This document shows positions 7,437-15,386 of a DNA stretch of 48,833 bases, one piece after another (positions within the stretch are counted from its first letter, which is position 1; the number at the start of each line of letters is the position of its first letter). Where the stretch lies: NCBI GenBank assembly GCA_022819945.1, contig JAJEGI010000043.1, positions 1 through 48,833 of the forward strand. Reading direction: 5' to 3'. Made by a program: the position numbers and the translations under genes. The notes beneath the pieces are model-generated. The model searched no databases and was not told where the DNA came from. It was given only the letters and a program-made list of their open reading frames with translations. The DNA comes from Candidatus Poribacteria bacterium. Its GTDB lineage: Bacteria; Poribacteria; WGA-4E; WGA-3G.

Positions 7437-8429
7437 ATGAAAAGACGAACGTTCATAAAACTGAGCGCGATTAGTGCTGCAGGAATGGTTTTACCCCTCC
7501 AGCTCGAAGGACAAGCAGAAATAAAACCGTTGCTGAAACCAAGCACTTTTGTAACCTCTAACGCCGATTTCTATATTTTACAGATTGGCGACCCTGAAGT
7601 GCTGAACGCTGCAACGTGGCGGATGGCAATTACCGGTTTAATCGAAAAAAAGATGCCACCACTCCAGCTTGAAGATATTGTTGCCATGGAGCCTGTTGAA
7701 GCAACGCGTACTCTGAAATGTATCGGGGACCCGATCGGGACGGAGCAGATGAGCAATGCCAATTGGAAAGGCGTTCGGCTTCGCGATCTGCTTGAGAAAG
7801 TTGGACCGAAACCCGAAGTGAAAGTCGTTGTATTCCGTTGTGCAGACGGCTACCATACAGCGATTCCACTGGAAGACGCAATGCGTGAAGGGACGCTTCT
7901 CGCCTACGAGATGAATGGTGACCCGCTCCCGACTGAACACGGCTTCCCAATCCGACTACTGAATCCCGGTCACTACGGCACGAAAAACCCGAAATGGATC
8001 GTGAACATCCACCTGGCAAAAGCACATGAAAGTTACTGGGAGAAACGAGGCTGGGACCCGATTGCGAATGTGAAACTCGGTACGATGATTGGGACCCCGA
8101 GCGAGGGTGAGAAAATCACTGGCGGCAAGATTTACACGGTAAGTGGTGCGGCTTTCGATGCAGGACATCACGGCGGTATCAAGAAAGTAGAAGTCAGCGT
8201 CGATTACGGGCAAACGTGGCAAGAGGCAGAAATATGGGCAAAGGATACGCCACTCGCATGGGTGCTCTGGAAATGGGATTGGCAGGTACCTGAAGAAGCA
8301 AATCCGGTCGAAATTTATGCAAGAGCCACTGCGAATAGCGGTGTCACACAAGACGAAATCGGCCTTGAAGTGGAACCGGTTGCTGCGATACCTTATCACA
8401 TGATTGATGCAACGATTGTAGAACCGTAA
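7437..8429 (+). CDS. Tat-exported molybdopterin-binding oxidoreductase (sulfite oxidase family)
   Basis: ATG 7437 is chosen because it places a twin-arginine signal (KRRTFIKLSAISAAGMVLPL) at the N-terminus and has AAGGAA 11 bases upstream. The product has 330 residues. It has the oxidoreductase molybdopterin-binding domain (about 40-210) with C95 in TLKCIGDPIG, the position of the cysteine that binds molybdenum in sulfite oxidases. A C-terminal beta domain (about 230-325, with VSGAAFDAGHHGGIKKVEVSVDYGQTW split across strands) matches the Mo-co dimerisation fold. The enzyme would be folded with cofactor in the cytoplasm and act in the periplasm. The substrate may be sulfite or an organic sulfoxide. 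No cytochrome partner is adjacent, and the small membrane protein upstream is only a positional candidate. Confidence 0.88.
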   Translation: MKRRTFIKLSAISAAGMVLPLQLEGQAEIKPLLKPSTFVTSNADFYILQIGDPEVLNAATWRMAITGLIEKKMPPLQLEDIVAMEPVEATRTLKCIGDPIGTEQMSNANWKGVRLRDLLEKVGPKPEVKVVVFRCADGYHTAIPLEDAMREGTLLAYEMNGDPLPTEHGFPIRLLNPGHYGTKNPKWIVNIHLAKAHESYWEKRGWDPIANVKLGTMIGTPSEGEKITGGKIYTVSGAAFDAGHHGGIKKVEVSVDYGQTWQEAEIWAKDTPLAWVLWKWDWQVPEEANPVEIYARATANSGVTQDEIGLEVEPVAAIPYHMIDATIVEP

Positions 8430-8452
8430 CATCGGGTGCGGAACAATAAAAT

Positions 8453-9643
8453 ATGCGCCAACTTTCTACCGTTTATCTGCCCGTCCTGCTACTCGATCTC
8501 GCTTATAGCAGTATCCTAACCAATACCTCCTTTTATACGAGTTATCTCGGACTCTCCTCGACTTTTTTAGGCGTACTGATGGCGGTCACGACTGCCTTCT
8601 TTGTGGTGCTTGCGATTCCCTTCGGACGACTCTCGGATCGGATAGAACGGCGATATGTACTTTACGCAGCGTGTCTGGTCCTCGGTGCTGTCAGTATCGG
8701 TCTCCCACGCTGTCGAAATAGCCTGCATCTCATGCTGATCTTCCCCGGCATCGGTATCAGTATGGCACTCTTCTGGCCCGCCTACGAGGCATGGCTCGCT
8801 GAACGCGAAGGCGGCGGTAAACTCATCCACCGAGTTATGCTTTTCAATCTGTTCTGGAGCATCGGTATCACCTTAGGTCCGGCGCTCTCAAGTTACCTAT
8901 ATGGCGATGCAGACCCATTTAAACCGTTCTATCTTGCCGGTGCAATGGTTTTACTAACCTTAGGCACAATTATAGCGAACAATTGGCAGACCTCTGATGT
9001 TCCAAAAACCGATACCGCCCCCGAAATCACCGAAGAACCTACCGAAACACTTTACCCACCGCAACCTGTACGCATTAACTATCTCAATATAGCACGGTGT
9101 GCGAACTTTACTTCATGGTTCACGTTGGGTGTGTTGCGTCGCCTCGCGCCGAAACTCACAAAAGAGATGGGGATGGCTCCCTCTACATTCGGCAATCTGA
9201 TGCTCACACTTGGTGGCATACAGACGTTGGCGTTTCTTGTCCTCGGCACCGGTTACTCAACCCGATGGCACTACCGCTTCAGTCCGATGTTAATAGTTCA
9301 AATGTTGGCAATCCTTAGTTTCTTTGGAATATGGCGACTTCAACATACACTCCTCTGGACCTTCGCATTTGGGGTCATTGGTGTGTCTGCCGCTTTCACC
9401 TATTTTAGCAGCCTTTACTACGGATTGGATCGTCACACCGACAAAGGCAATAAGAGCGGATGGCATGAAGGTATATTGGGATTAGGAATTCTGTTAGGTC
9501 CGCTTTTAGGAGGCATTTTAGCGGATTCACGATTCGGCACACAGAGTCCGTATCTACTCTGCGTTGTAGCAATCGTTATCGCTATTCTGGTGGAGATCTT
9601 GATTGCGTCTAAGATACCGCAACCTTCAGGAGATTCGCCTTGA
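8453..9643 (+). CDS. Major facilitator superfamily transporter
   Basis: The 396-residue polytopic protein has about twelve hydrophobic segments. The motif A-like loop GRLSDRIERR (residues 58-67) between the second and third helices is the MFS hallmark. A hydrophilic central loop (about 180-205, rich in Pro, Thr and Glu) separates the two six-helix halves. The gene starts 23 bases after the oxidoreductase stop, so both may be co-transcribed. Its last 35 bases overlap the 3' end of the convergent dehydratase gene. The substrate cannot be assigned. The sugar-acid genes that follow suggest an uptake role but are on the other strand. Confidence 0.88.
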   Translation: MRQLSTVYLPVLLLDLAYSSILTNTSFYTSYLGLSSTFLGVLMAVTTAFFVVLAIPFGRLSDRIERRYVLYAACLVLGAVSIGLPRCRNSLHLMLIFPGIGISMALFWPAYEAWLAEREGGGKLIHRVMLFNLFWSIGITLGPALSSYLYGDADPFKPFYLAGAMVLLTLGTIIANNWQTSDVPKTDTAPEITEEPTETLYPPQPVRINYLNIARCANFTSWFTLGVLRRLAPKLTKEMGMAPSTFGNLMLTLGGIQTLAFLVLGTGYSTRWHYRFSPMLIVQMLAILSFFGIWRLQHTLLWTFAFGVIGVSAAFTYFSSLYYGLDRHTDKGNKSGWHEGILGLGILLGPLLGGILADSRFGTQSPYLLCVVAIVIAILVEILIASKIPQPSGDSP

Positions 9644-10739
9644 TGTAATCTTCATCAGGGACAACACCGAGACCGGGACCGTCTGGGACTGTCACAACGT
9701 GGTCATGTATTTCGACACCGCTCACTGCTAATGTTTCCAAAAAGGCGGGGGCATTGAGTTCAGCAGGGAGAACGAGATCCAAAGTCGAAAAAAGATGGAC
9801 GCTGGCGATGAATCCGATACCGGCTTCCGTCAAACCACTACCGAGGAGTTCTATTGAATTGGCTTCGGCGACGTGAACGCTCTTGAGACACTCCGCTAAA
9901 CCGCCGGATTTACAGACTTTCAAAACGACGGCATCCGCACACGCTAAACGCACAACCTTTGCCAAATCAAAGTAGGTAAAGCACCCTTCATCAATAGCAA
10001 TCGGAACCGATGCGTCCTCGCGAACCCGTTTCATGCCGAACCAGTCTTGGCTTGCCACAGGTTGTTCCATACAGTAAATTTCTCGGATGTCCGCGACTCG
10101 TTTCAGTAATTCCAGTGCGTTAGACGGCGTATAGGACTGATTGGCATCGATCCAGAGTTGAGCGTCTGGCATCGCTTCATGCACTGCGCGCAGGCGTTCT
10201 TCATCCGCTGCGGGATTGCCCGCAACTTTCACCTTGAAACAGGAACAGGGTGCCAAGGCTTTTGCCTTCAATCCCATTATCTCTGGCGTATCAATACTCA
10301 ATGCATAGGCAAGCGGGAGTGTGTCGTGACGTTTCCCACCGAAAAGCGTGTGTAGCGGAACATCAAGGATGCGTCCACGTAGGTCGTGCAAAGCGATGTC
10401 TACTGCTGCTTTGGCGAAAGGGTGTCCGTTACTGACAGCCGGTTTCAATGCGTCATAGATCGCATAGTGGATGGCGTTGTGGTTCAGTGGATCTTGTCCG
10501 AGCAGTAGGGGAGCGATGTGATGCCGAATCGTGGTCGTGATAGATTCAGTCGTCTCGTAACTCCATGACGGGAGGGCGCGTTGTTCACCCCAACCGACAT
10601 AGCCGTCGTCTGTTGTGATCTTGACGAAAACATGGTCGCCTGCGGATCCCGTATCCCCGACGAAACCGGTGCCGATATTAAAGACATCTTTCATCCCGAC
10701 AGCAGTCGGATAAACATCTACGTGTGCTATTTTTGACAT
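9609..10739 (-). CDS. Mandelate racemase/muconate lactonizing enzyme-family protein (probable sugar-acid dehydratase)
   Basis: The 376-residue enolase-superfamily enzyme has a capping domain (1-120) and a TIM barrel. The KxK catalytic motif is K169-V-K171. Metal ligands are D198 (WIDANQ), E225 (CMEQP) and E251 (IDEG), and K274 (VLKVCKSGG) is the base on the opposite face. The pattern fits the MLE-type subgroup: enzymes that abstract a proton alpha to a carboxylate for racemisation, cycloisomerisation or dehydration. A KdgK-type kinase starts divergently about 450 bases away, so dehydration of an aldonate to a 2-keto-3-deoxy acid is plausible. The ribosome site is in ACCGCAAGGAA, shared with other leaders in the window. 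Confidence 0.85.
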   Translation of the reverse strand: MSKIAHVDVYPTAVGMKDVFNIGTGFVGDTGSAGDHVFVKITTDDGYVGWGEQRALPSWSYETTESITTTIRHHIAPLLLGQDPLNHNAIHYAIYDALKPAVSNGHPFAKAAVDIALHDLRGRILDVPLHTLFGGKRHDTLPLAYALSIDTPEIMGLKAKALAPCSCFKVKVAGNPAADEERLRAVHEAMPDAQLWIDANQSYTPSNALELLKRVADIREIYCMEQPVASQDWFGMKRVREDASVPIAIDEGCFTYFDLAKVVRLACADAVVLKVCKSGGLAECLKSVHVAEANSIELLGSGLTEAGIGFIASVHLFSTLDLVLPAELNAPAFLETLAVSGVEIHDHVVTVPDGPGLGVVPDEDYIKANLLKVAVS

Positions 10740-10798
10740 GTACTTTTAAGTTTCCTTGCGGTTAAATGGCGGTTTTAGAGTGTTTCACGTGTTTACGT

Positions 10799-10828
10799 AT
10801 TTTAGCACAGCGACAACGAATTAATCAA
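10799..10828 (-). promoter_or_regulatory. Possible promoter for the dehydratase gene
   Basis: On the minus strand TTGATT (10828-10823) and TAAAAT (10804-10799) are 18 bases apart and about 60 bases upstream of the ATG at 10739. It lies back-to-back with the stronger promoter at 10840. Confidence 0.4.
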
Positions 10829-10839
10829 ACGAATTTCCG

Positions 10840-10868
10840 TTGACATCTTCACAGTTATCGACTATAGT
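10840..10868 (+). promoter_or_regulatory. Sigma70 promoter of the mini-protein/kdgK operon
   Basis: TTGACA (10840-10845), a 17-base spacer and TATAGT (10863-10868) lie 45 bases before the ATG at 10913. The match is near consensus. Confidence 0.7.
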
Positions 10869-10912
10869 AATAGGCATTATAGTTGCTGTAGGTTGTTATA
10901 AGGAAACACGCA

Positions 10913-11179
10913 ATGCTCTTTATTATATTTGTAATTTTCGCACCTATCGCCGTCTGGTTGATTTTGCATCTCATGTCTCGGCAGAAGAACGGTGAAGACA
11001 CCGATGCTTCCAAAGAACCGATAGAACTTTGTGCGATCTGCCAGGAAGAGTTTCCAATGAGCCAACTGCTTGAAAAAGAGGTCGGCGGATACGGTAGGGT
11101 CTACTGTTTCTGTGGACAATGTATTGAAAACCTCTATCACGAATACCAGAACACAACAGACATCAAAACAGGAGAATGA
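10913..11179 (+). CDS. Membrane-anchored mini-protein with a RING-like Cys cluster
   Basis: The product is 88 residues and not recognised. Residues 3-20 form one hydrophobic helix (LFIIFVIFAPIAVWLILH), followed by a polar linker and a cysteine-rich segment: C40-A-I-C43 and, after 21 residues, C65-F-C67-G-Q-C70. CAICQEEF looks like the first half of a RING or zinc-ribbon finger, and four or five cysteines could bind one zinc. The ribosome site AAGGAA is nine bases from the ATG. The stop overlaps an in-frame ATG of the kinase gene (ATGA), so the two are translationally coupled and co-transcribed from the promoter at 10840. Confidence 0.7.
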   Translation: MLFIIFVIFAPIAVWLILHLMSRQKNGEDTDASKEPIELCAICQEEFPMSQLLEKEVGGYGRVYCFCGQCIENLYHEYQNTTDIKTGE

Positions 11180-11184
11180 ACGCT

Positions 11185-12228
11185 ATGTATGATTTAGTCA
11201 CGTTTGGAGAAGCGATGATTCGTCTCACCTCACCAGAATTCATGCGGCTTGAGAATACGACATCGCTGTCAATCACGGCTGGCGGTGCCGAGATGAACGT
11301 CGCTGTCAATGCCGCACAACTCGGACTGCAGACAGCATGGGTATCACGGCTTGTGGATAACTGGTCGGGTCGCTATATCCGCAATAAAGGACGCGAACTC
11401 GGTGTGGACATGTCTAACATCGTCTGGGTGGATTTTGACGGTGTCGGCTTTGAGCGGAACGGGTTTTATCACCTCGAAATGGGAGCGGGACCCCGTGCAA
11501 GTAGTGTTACTTATGACCGCGGCTACTCGGCAATCTCCAAAGGGCAACCCGGTGAGATTGATTGGACATCTATTTTTAGCAATGCACGGTGGTTCCATCT
11601 GAGCGGGATTACACCGGCTTTGTCGGAATCCGCGGCTGCGGTCTCGGCAGAGGCACTCCAAGCGGCGCGTGCAGCGGGTGTCAAAACCAGTTACGATCTA
11701 AACTTCCGTTCCAAATTGTGGAGTGCTGAAGAAGCACAAGCGGCGAACCGACCGATGATGGAACACGTCTCTGTCCTCATCGGTAACGAGGAAGACTTTG
11801 AGAAATCTCTCGGTTTCGCGGCGGAAGGGGCAACCGAATCCTATAGCAAACTCGAACCAGAGAGTTATAAGGCGGTTGCACAGCGCGTCAAAGACACTTT
11901 TCCGAACATCGAGATGATCGGCACGACGTTACGTGATGCCAAAACCGGTTGGCTCAACGATTGGCGGACACTCCTGTTTGATGGTGAAGAATTCTATCTT
12001 TCACGTATCTATGAGGACTTGGAATTGGTTGACCGTGTTGGTGGGGGTGATAGTTTCTCGTCAGGATTAATTTATAGTCTCTTGAACGGAAAATCACCGC
12101 AGGAGGCTGTCGATTTCGCTGGCGGGTATTCCGCTTTAGCACATACATTCCCTGGTGACTTCAACTGGGCAACGGCAGAAGAGGCAGAAAAGGCGATGCA
12201 GGCAGGCGGTGTCCGCATTAGTCGCTAA
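11185..12228 (+). CDS. kdgK: PfkB-family sugar kinase, 2-keto-3-deoxygluconate kinase-like
   Basis: ATG 11185 is preferred to ATG 11176 because GGAG lies 10 bases upstream and the protein then opens MYDLVTFGEAMIRL. The 347-residue ribokinase-fold protein has the family signatures TAGGAEMNVAVNAAQLG (31-47), DLNFRSKLW (171-179, characteristic of KdgK-type members) and GGGDSFSSG (286-294) with catalytic D289. The expected reaction is ATP-dependent phosphorylation of 2-keto-3-deoxygluconate or a related keto-deoxy acid. No aldolase is in the window. It is followed 12 bases later by a 2-hydroxyacid dehydrogenase and shares an operon with the mini-protein upstream. Confidence 0.85.
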   Translation: MYDLVTFGEAMIRLTSPEFMRLENTTSLSITAGGAEMNVAVNAAQLGLQTAWVSRLVDNWSGRYIRNKGRELGVDMSNIVWVDFDGVGFERNGFYHLEMGAGPRASSVTYDRGYSAISKGQPGEIDWTSIFSNARWFHLSGITPALSESAAAVSAEALQAARAAGVKTSYDLNFRSKLWSAEEAQAANRPMMEHVSVLIGNEEDFEKSLGFAAEGATESYSKLEPESYKAVAQRVKDTFPNIEMIGTTLRDAKTGWLNDWRTLLFDGEEFYLSRIYEDLELVDRVGGGDSFSSGLIYSLLNGKSPQEAVDFAGGYSALAHTFPGDFNWATAEEAEKAMQAGGVRISR

Positions 12229-12240
12229 ACACATAAAACT

Positions 12241-13251
12241 ATGGAAACCAAAATTTTTCTTTCTCCTATTTTTGAGAACAGTGAGTTTGATACTGCGGAA
12301 CGCCGAGCAGCGTTGGCAGATTTGGCGCAACTGGGTGAGTTGAGTATCCACCCGCCGGAACTGACAGCGGAACACGCTGATGGGGTTGTTGGCGTGATCG
12401 CAAGCGGCGTGCCCTTTCATGAAAGTTTCTATCAAGCGGCGGAATCCCTCCGAATCATTGCGCGTTGGGGTGTCGGATACGAAACCGTCAATGTAGATTT
12501 AGCGACCGAGTATGGTGTTATTGTTACCATCGCCCCAGAACACATGGTGACTGTCGCTGAATATGCGATTGCGCAGTGGTTTGCAACGATGAAGCGCGTC
12601 TATACGCTCAATAGTGCCTCTCACAGTGGGGATTTCGGACTCATCAAGACCCATGAGGTGATGGGTTCTACACTCGGTTTGTACGGTTTCGGTCGGATTG
12701 GACAAGAGGTTGCCCGCCGTGCGCGCCCGCTGCTCGGTGAGGAAGGGCGGCTCTTGGTGTATGACATCCGTCCGGATATTCCCGAACTCGCAGCGCAATT
12801 TGGTGCTGAGGCTGTCGATACACCGCTAACGCTTTTCAAAGAGAGCGACACTGTATCTCTCCATTTATCAGGTGCGGATACTGTCGTCGGCTACGAAGAA
12901 TTCTGTGCTATGAAGCCGCATGCCTCTCTCATCAATCCATCGCGTGGAAATCTTGTTGACGATGCAGCAGCGAACCGCGCTGTTAGTGAAAACCGGCTAT
13001 GGTATTATGTTGTAGACGACCCGGTTAACGGACCGCGGGCAATTCACAAGGATCATCCGCGTATCATCTCTACGAATCATAATGCAGGCATGACCGTTGA
13101 ATCCGGGATTCGGTTGGATCTTCGGACGATTGAGCAGGTTACAGATGCAATTCAAGGACGTGCCCCAGCATACATGCTGAATCCAGAGGTGTTGGTGCAT
13201 CCGAGGGTTAAGGCATTTTGCAAAGACACTTCACAACCCCTTAAACTGTGA
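12241..13251 (+). CDS. D-isomer-specific 2-hydroxyacid dehydrogenase-like protein, atypical active site
   Basis: The 336-residue protein has the NAD-binding Rossmann motif GFGRIG (149-154) and the NPSRGNLVD motif with R235 that binds substrate. The general-acid histidine is H280 (TNHNAGMT). In standard enzymes the glutamate that pairs with this histidine lies in an EP motif after a DVF segment. Here the equivalent stretch reads VVDDPVNGP, so the position appears to be Gly264. Either another acid substitutes, or the enzyme has altered or lost dehydrogenase activity. Its operon position behind kdgK suggests a keto-acid or sugar-acid reductase. The start is unambiguous, just after the kinase stop, though the ribosome site is poor. 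Confidence 0.8.
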   Translation: METKIFLSPIFENSEFDTAERRAALADLAQLGELSIHPPELTAEHADGVVGVIASGVPFHESFYQAAESLRIIARWGVGYETVNVDLATEYGVIVTIAPEHMVTVAEYAIAQWFATMKRVYTLNSASHSGDFGLIKTHEVMGSTLGLYGFGRIGQEVARRARPLLGEEGRLLVYDIRPDIPELAAQFGAEAVDTPLTLFKESDTVSLHLSGADTVVGYEEFCAMKPHASLINPSRGNLVDDAAANRAVSENRLWYYVVDDPVNGPRAIHKDHPRIISTNHNAGMTVESGIRLDLRTIEQVTDAIQGRAPAYMLNPEVLVHPRVKAFCKDTSQPLKL

Positions 13252-13379
13252 CTTTAGTGCTCGTAGGCGTTTTCGTAAGAATACTGGGATAACAACCTTA
13301 ACTGAAACAACAAATTGGGATTCGACACCTCAAAAAAATCGGTATCACGCTGGCTTCATTTGTTATAAGGAGATAGATT

Positions 13380-14207
13380 ATGTCGTTCAACATGCTGATG
13401 CTTATGTGTGTGATCGCCGCACCGGAACCAGAGATGAACGAGTTACCTGAAGATCCAATCTTACTTGCTCATCGCGGTTTAGTGCAGCATGCCCCTGAGA
13501 ACACTTTACCCAGTTTTGCCGCCGCCATTGCGTTAGGGCTATCAATCGAATTGGATGTCTACCAGACACGCGACGAACACCTTGTCGTCATTCACGACAA
13601 GACTGTAGACCGCACGACCGACGGGACCGGTGAAGTGACCGAAATGACGTTGGCGGAAATTCGCAAACTGGATGCCGGAAGTTGGTTCGATCCGCGCTTC
13701 GCTGGCGAGAAGGTCCCGACATTGGAAGAGGTGTTCAAACTCACTCGCGAGCACCAACGAACACCGGTGACCATCGCATTGAATATGAAAGTCATCTCAC
13801 CGGGGATTGAGCAGAACATCGCGCGGCTCGTCGAAAAATACGATCTGTTCGATCAGCTCTTCGCCTTTGGTCAGTCCAGCGATTCGAGTCGTCGCTTCAA
13901 ACAAGCCAACCCGAAGCTGCGTACTACGGTGTACCTAAATGATAGTGAAACTGATCAGTTCACCGCAGCCTTGCGCGATCCGCTCGCTGACTGCCTGTGG
14001 GTGCGCTTCATTCCGAGTGCAAGAGAGATGGAACAGGCGCGTCAACTCGGTAAGCAAGTCTGGCTCGCCTTGCACATCGGCGAGCATCGACCTGATATCT
14101 GGGACGAAGCCCGCGGGAATAAAATAGACGGTATTTGTACCGATTGGCCGCTGGTGTGCAGCAGACATTGGCGGCTCGGTGCGAAACCTAAAGTCGATGA
14201 GCGTTAG
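13380..14207 (+). CDS. Glycerophosphodiester phosphodiesterase
   Basis: The product has 275 residues. The GDPD catalytic set is intact: H31-R32 in AHRG, E40-N41 in PENT, E57 and D59 in IELDVYQTRD, H72 in VIHD, and RTTDGTG. The enzyme hydrolyses glycerophosphodiesters to glycerol-3-phosphate and an alcohol. The N-terminus MSFNMLMLMCVIAAP is hydrophobic but short, so secretion is uncertain. AAGGAGA lies seven bases ahead of the ATG. The 128-base gap before it has no gene. Weak conservation in the second half of the barrel suggests a divergent subgroup. It converges with the DNA methyltransferase gene. Confidence 0.88.
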   Translation: MSFNMLMLMCVIAAPEPEMNELPEDPILLAHRGLVQHAPENTLPSFAAAIALGLSIELDVYQTRDEHLVVIHDKTVDRTTDGTGEVTEMTLAEIRKLDAGSWFDPRFAGEKVPTLEEVFKLTREHQRTPVTIALNMKVISPGIEQNIARLVEKYDLFDQLFAFGQSSDSSRRFKQANPKLRTTVYLNDSETDQFTAALRDPLADCLWVRFIPSAREMEQARQLGKQVWLALHIGEHRPDIWDEARGNKIDGICTDWPLVCSRHWRLGAKPKVDER

Positions 14208-14231
14208 GCACACGAAACAGCGTTCACACTA

Positions 14232-15386
14232 TCAACTTTTTTCAAGAAGGAAAAGGAATTCTCGGTTTGGCGTTTCAGCGTCATTTATCCATTCGTCCGT
14301 CCATTTCATACCTGCCATGACATTCTTTTTGTAGTCAAGCTCAAGAGCCGCGATGAGTTGCCCGTTGCTTTGCATGACATCGCTCAGTTGCGCTGCAGTC
14401 GCGCGACCGCCGGAACTATAGGACAGCAAAATCCAACGCGCTTGTGTCTCTCGGATTAACTTTGCGATGGCTTCAACGGCAATGAAATGTCCGGTGTCGT
14501 TCGTTCGGAATTCCTCAAATACAGACGCGGCGAGGGGGTCAGATGTATCTTCTCGCCGTTTTGCTTTGCCGAAAAGGGTGGGTTTATCAAAGAGAACAAC
14601 ACTTTTCCAGAGGTGATAGTAGGCGGCGTACCTAACACGCGAAGCAGGCATCTTCTCGTTGTTTGAGCCGTACGGCGGATCGAAATACGCAAGGTCTACG
14701 GATACACGCGGCACGAGTTCAAAGATGTCGCTTTGGTAAACCTGATGCGCTCCTTCTGACGTGAAAACTTGGGGGACTTCAAGCACTAAATCTTTATAGG
14801 CACGCGGTGCCCATTCTTTCAGGTAGGCTGAAAAGTGACCGAGGCTATTGTCAACGCGGTCGAGTGCCAGAATGAGGCTTGTCAGTGCAACCGCTTTATT
14901 GACTGGCTCCAAATTGAGGGTTTCGATCTCTTGGCGAATGGCATCTAATTTACGCGTGTTATGGAGCTGCCACGGTTTCTTGAGTCCGTCTGCTTGGATG
15001 GCGTTGCCACCATTGGCGTGTCCGCCGTAGTGTTCTGTGAACCAGCCATCAGTAGGTTGCACGGCGTTGAGGTGATCAATGAGGGATTGATATGCGTCTC
15101 TCGGTTTTGTGTTGAGAAGGTAGCACGTGCCGAAGACTTCTGACCATGGGGCAACATCGTTGCAGATAACGGTATAGCCGAGTTTTGCGAGTGCTTGTGA
15201 GACACGAGTTGTGCCTGCGAAGCCGTCGAGAATTGTTTTAGCGTTGACTTTTTTGACGAGTTCGAGGACTTGTGGGATGAGTTTTAGTTTGGAGCCGATG
15301 TATTTGATACCTTCGGTAGCAGGAGCATGGAGATGTATTGGTACTTGTTGCATCGCTTTACATGGGTTTTCCGCTCGTTGTTCCAC
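14232..15386 (-). CDS. D12-class adenine-N6 DNA methyltransferase
   Basis: The product has 384 residues from a GTG start at 15386. That start is supported by GGAG eight bases upstream and by its direct abutment on the stop codon of the preceding gene. An ATG at 15353 would lose 11 residues. The order of motifs is that of the Dam/MboII-like D12 class: KYIGSK (28-33), motif I DGFAGTTRVSQAL (54-66) for S-adenosylmethionine, and catalytic DPPY (236-239). The target recognition region lies between the last two. It probably methylates adenine in a specific site. Coupling to a NucS-like nuclease gene suggests the protective half of a restriction-modification system. Confidence 0.88.
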   Translation of the reverse strand: MEQRAENPCKAMQQVPIHLHAPATEGIKYIGSKLKLIPQVLELVKKVNAKTILDGFAGTTRVSQALAKLGYTVICNDVAPWSEVFGTCYLLNTKPRDAYQSLIDHLNAVQPTDGWFTEHYGGHANGGNAIQADGLKKPWQLHNTRKLDAIRQEIETLNLEPVNKAVALTSLILALDRVDNSLGHFSAYLKEWAPRAYKDLVLEVPQVFTSEGAHQVYQSDIFELVPRVSVDLAYFDPPYGSNNEKMPASRVRYAAYYHLWKSVVLFDKPTLFGKAKRREDTSDPLAASVFEEFRTNDTGHFIAVEAIAKLIRETQARWILLSYSSGGRATAAQLSDVMQSNGQLIAALELDYKKNVMAGMKWTDEWINDAETPNREFLFLLEKS

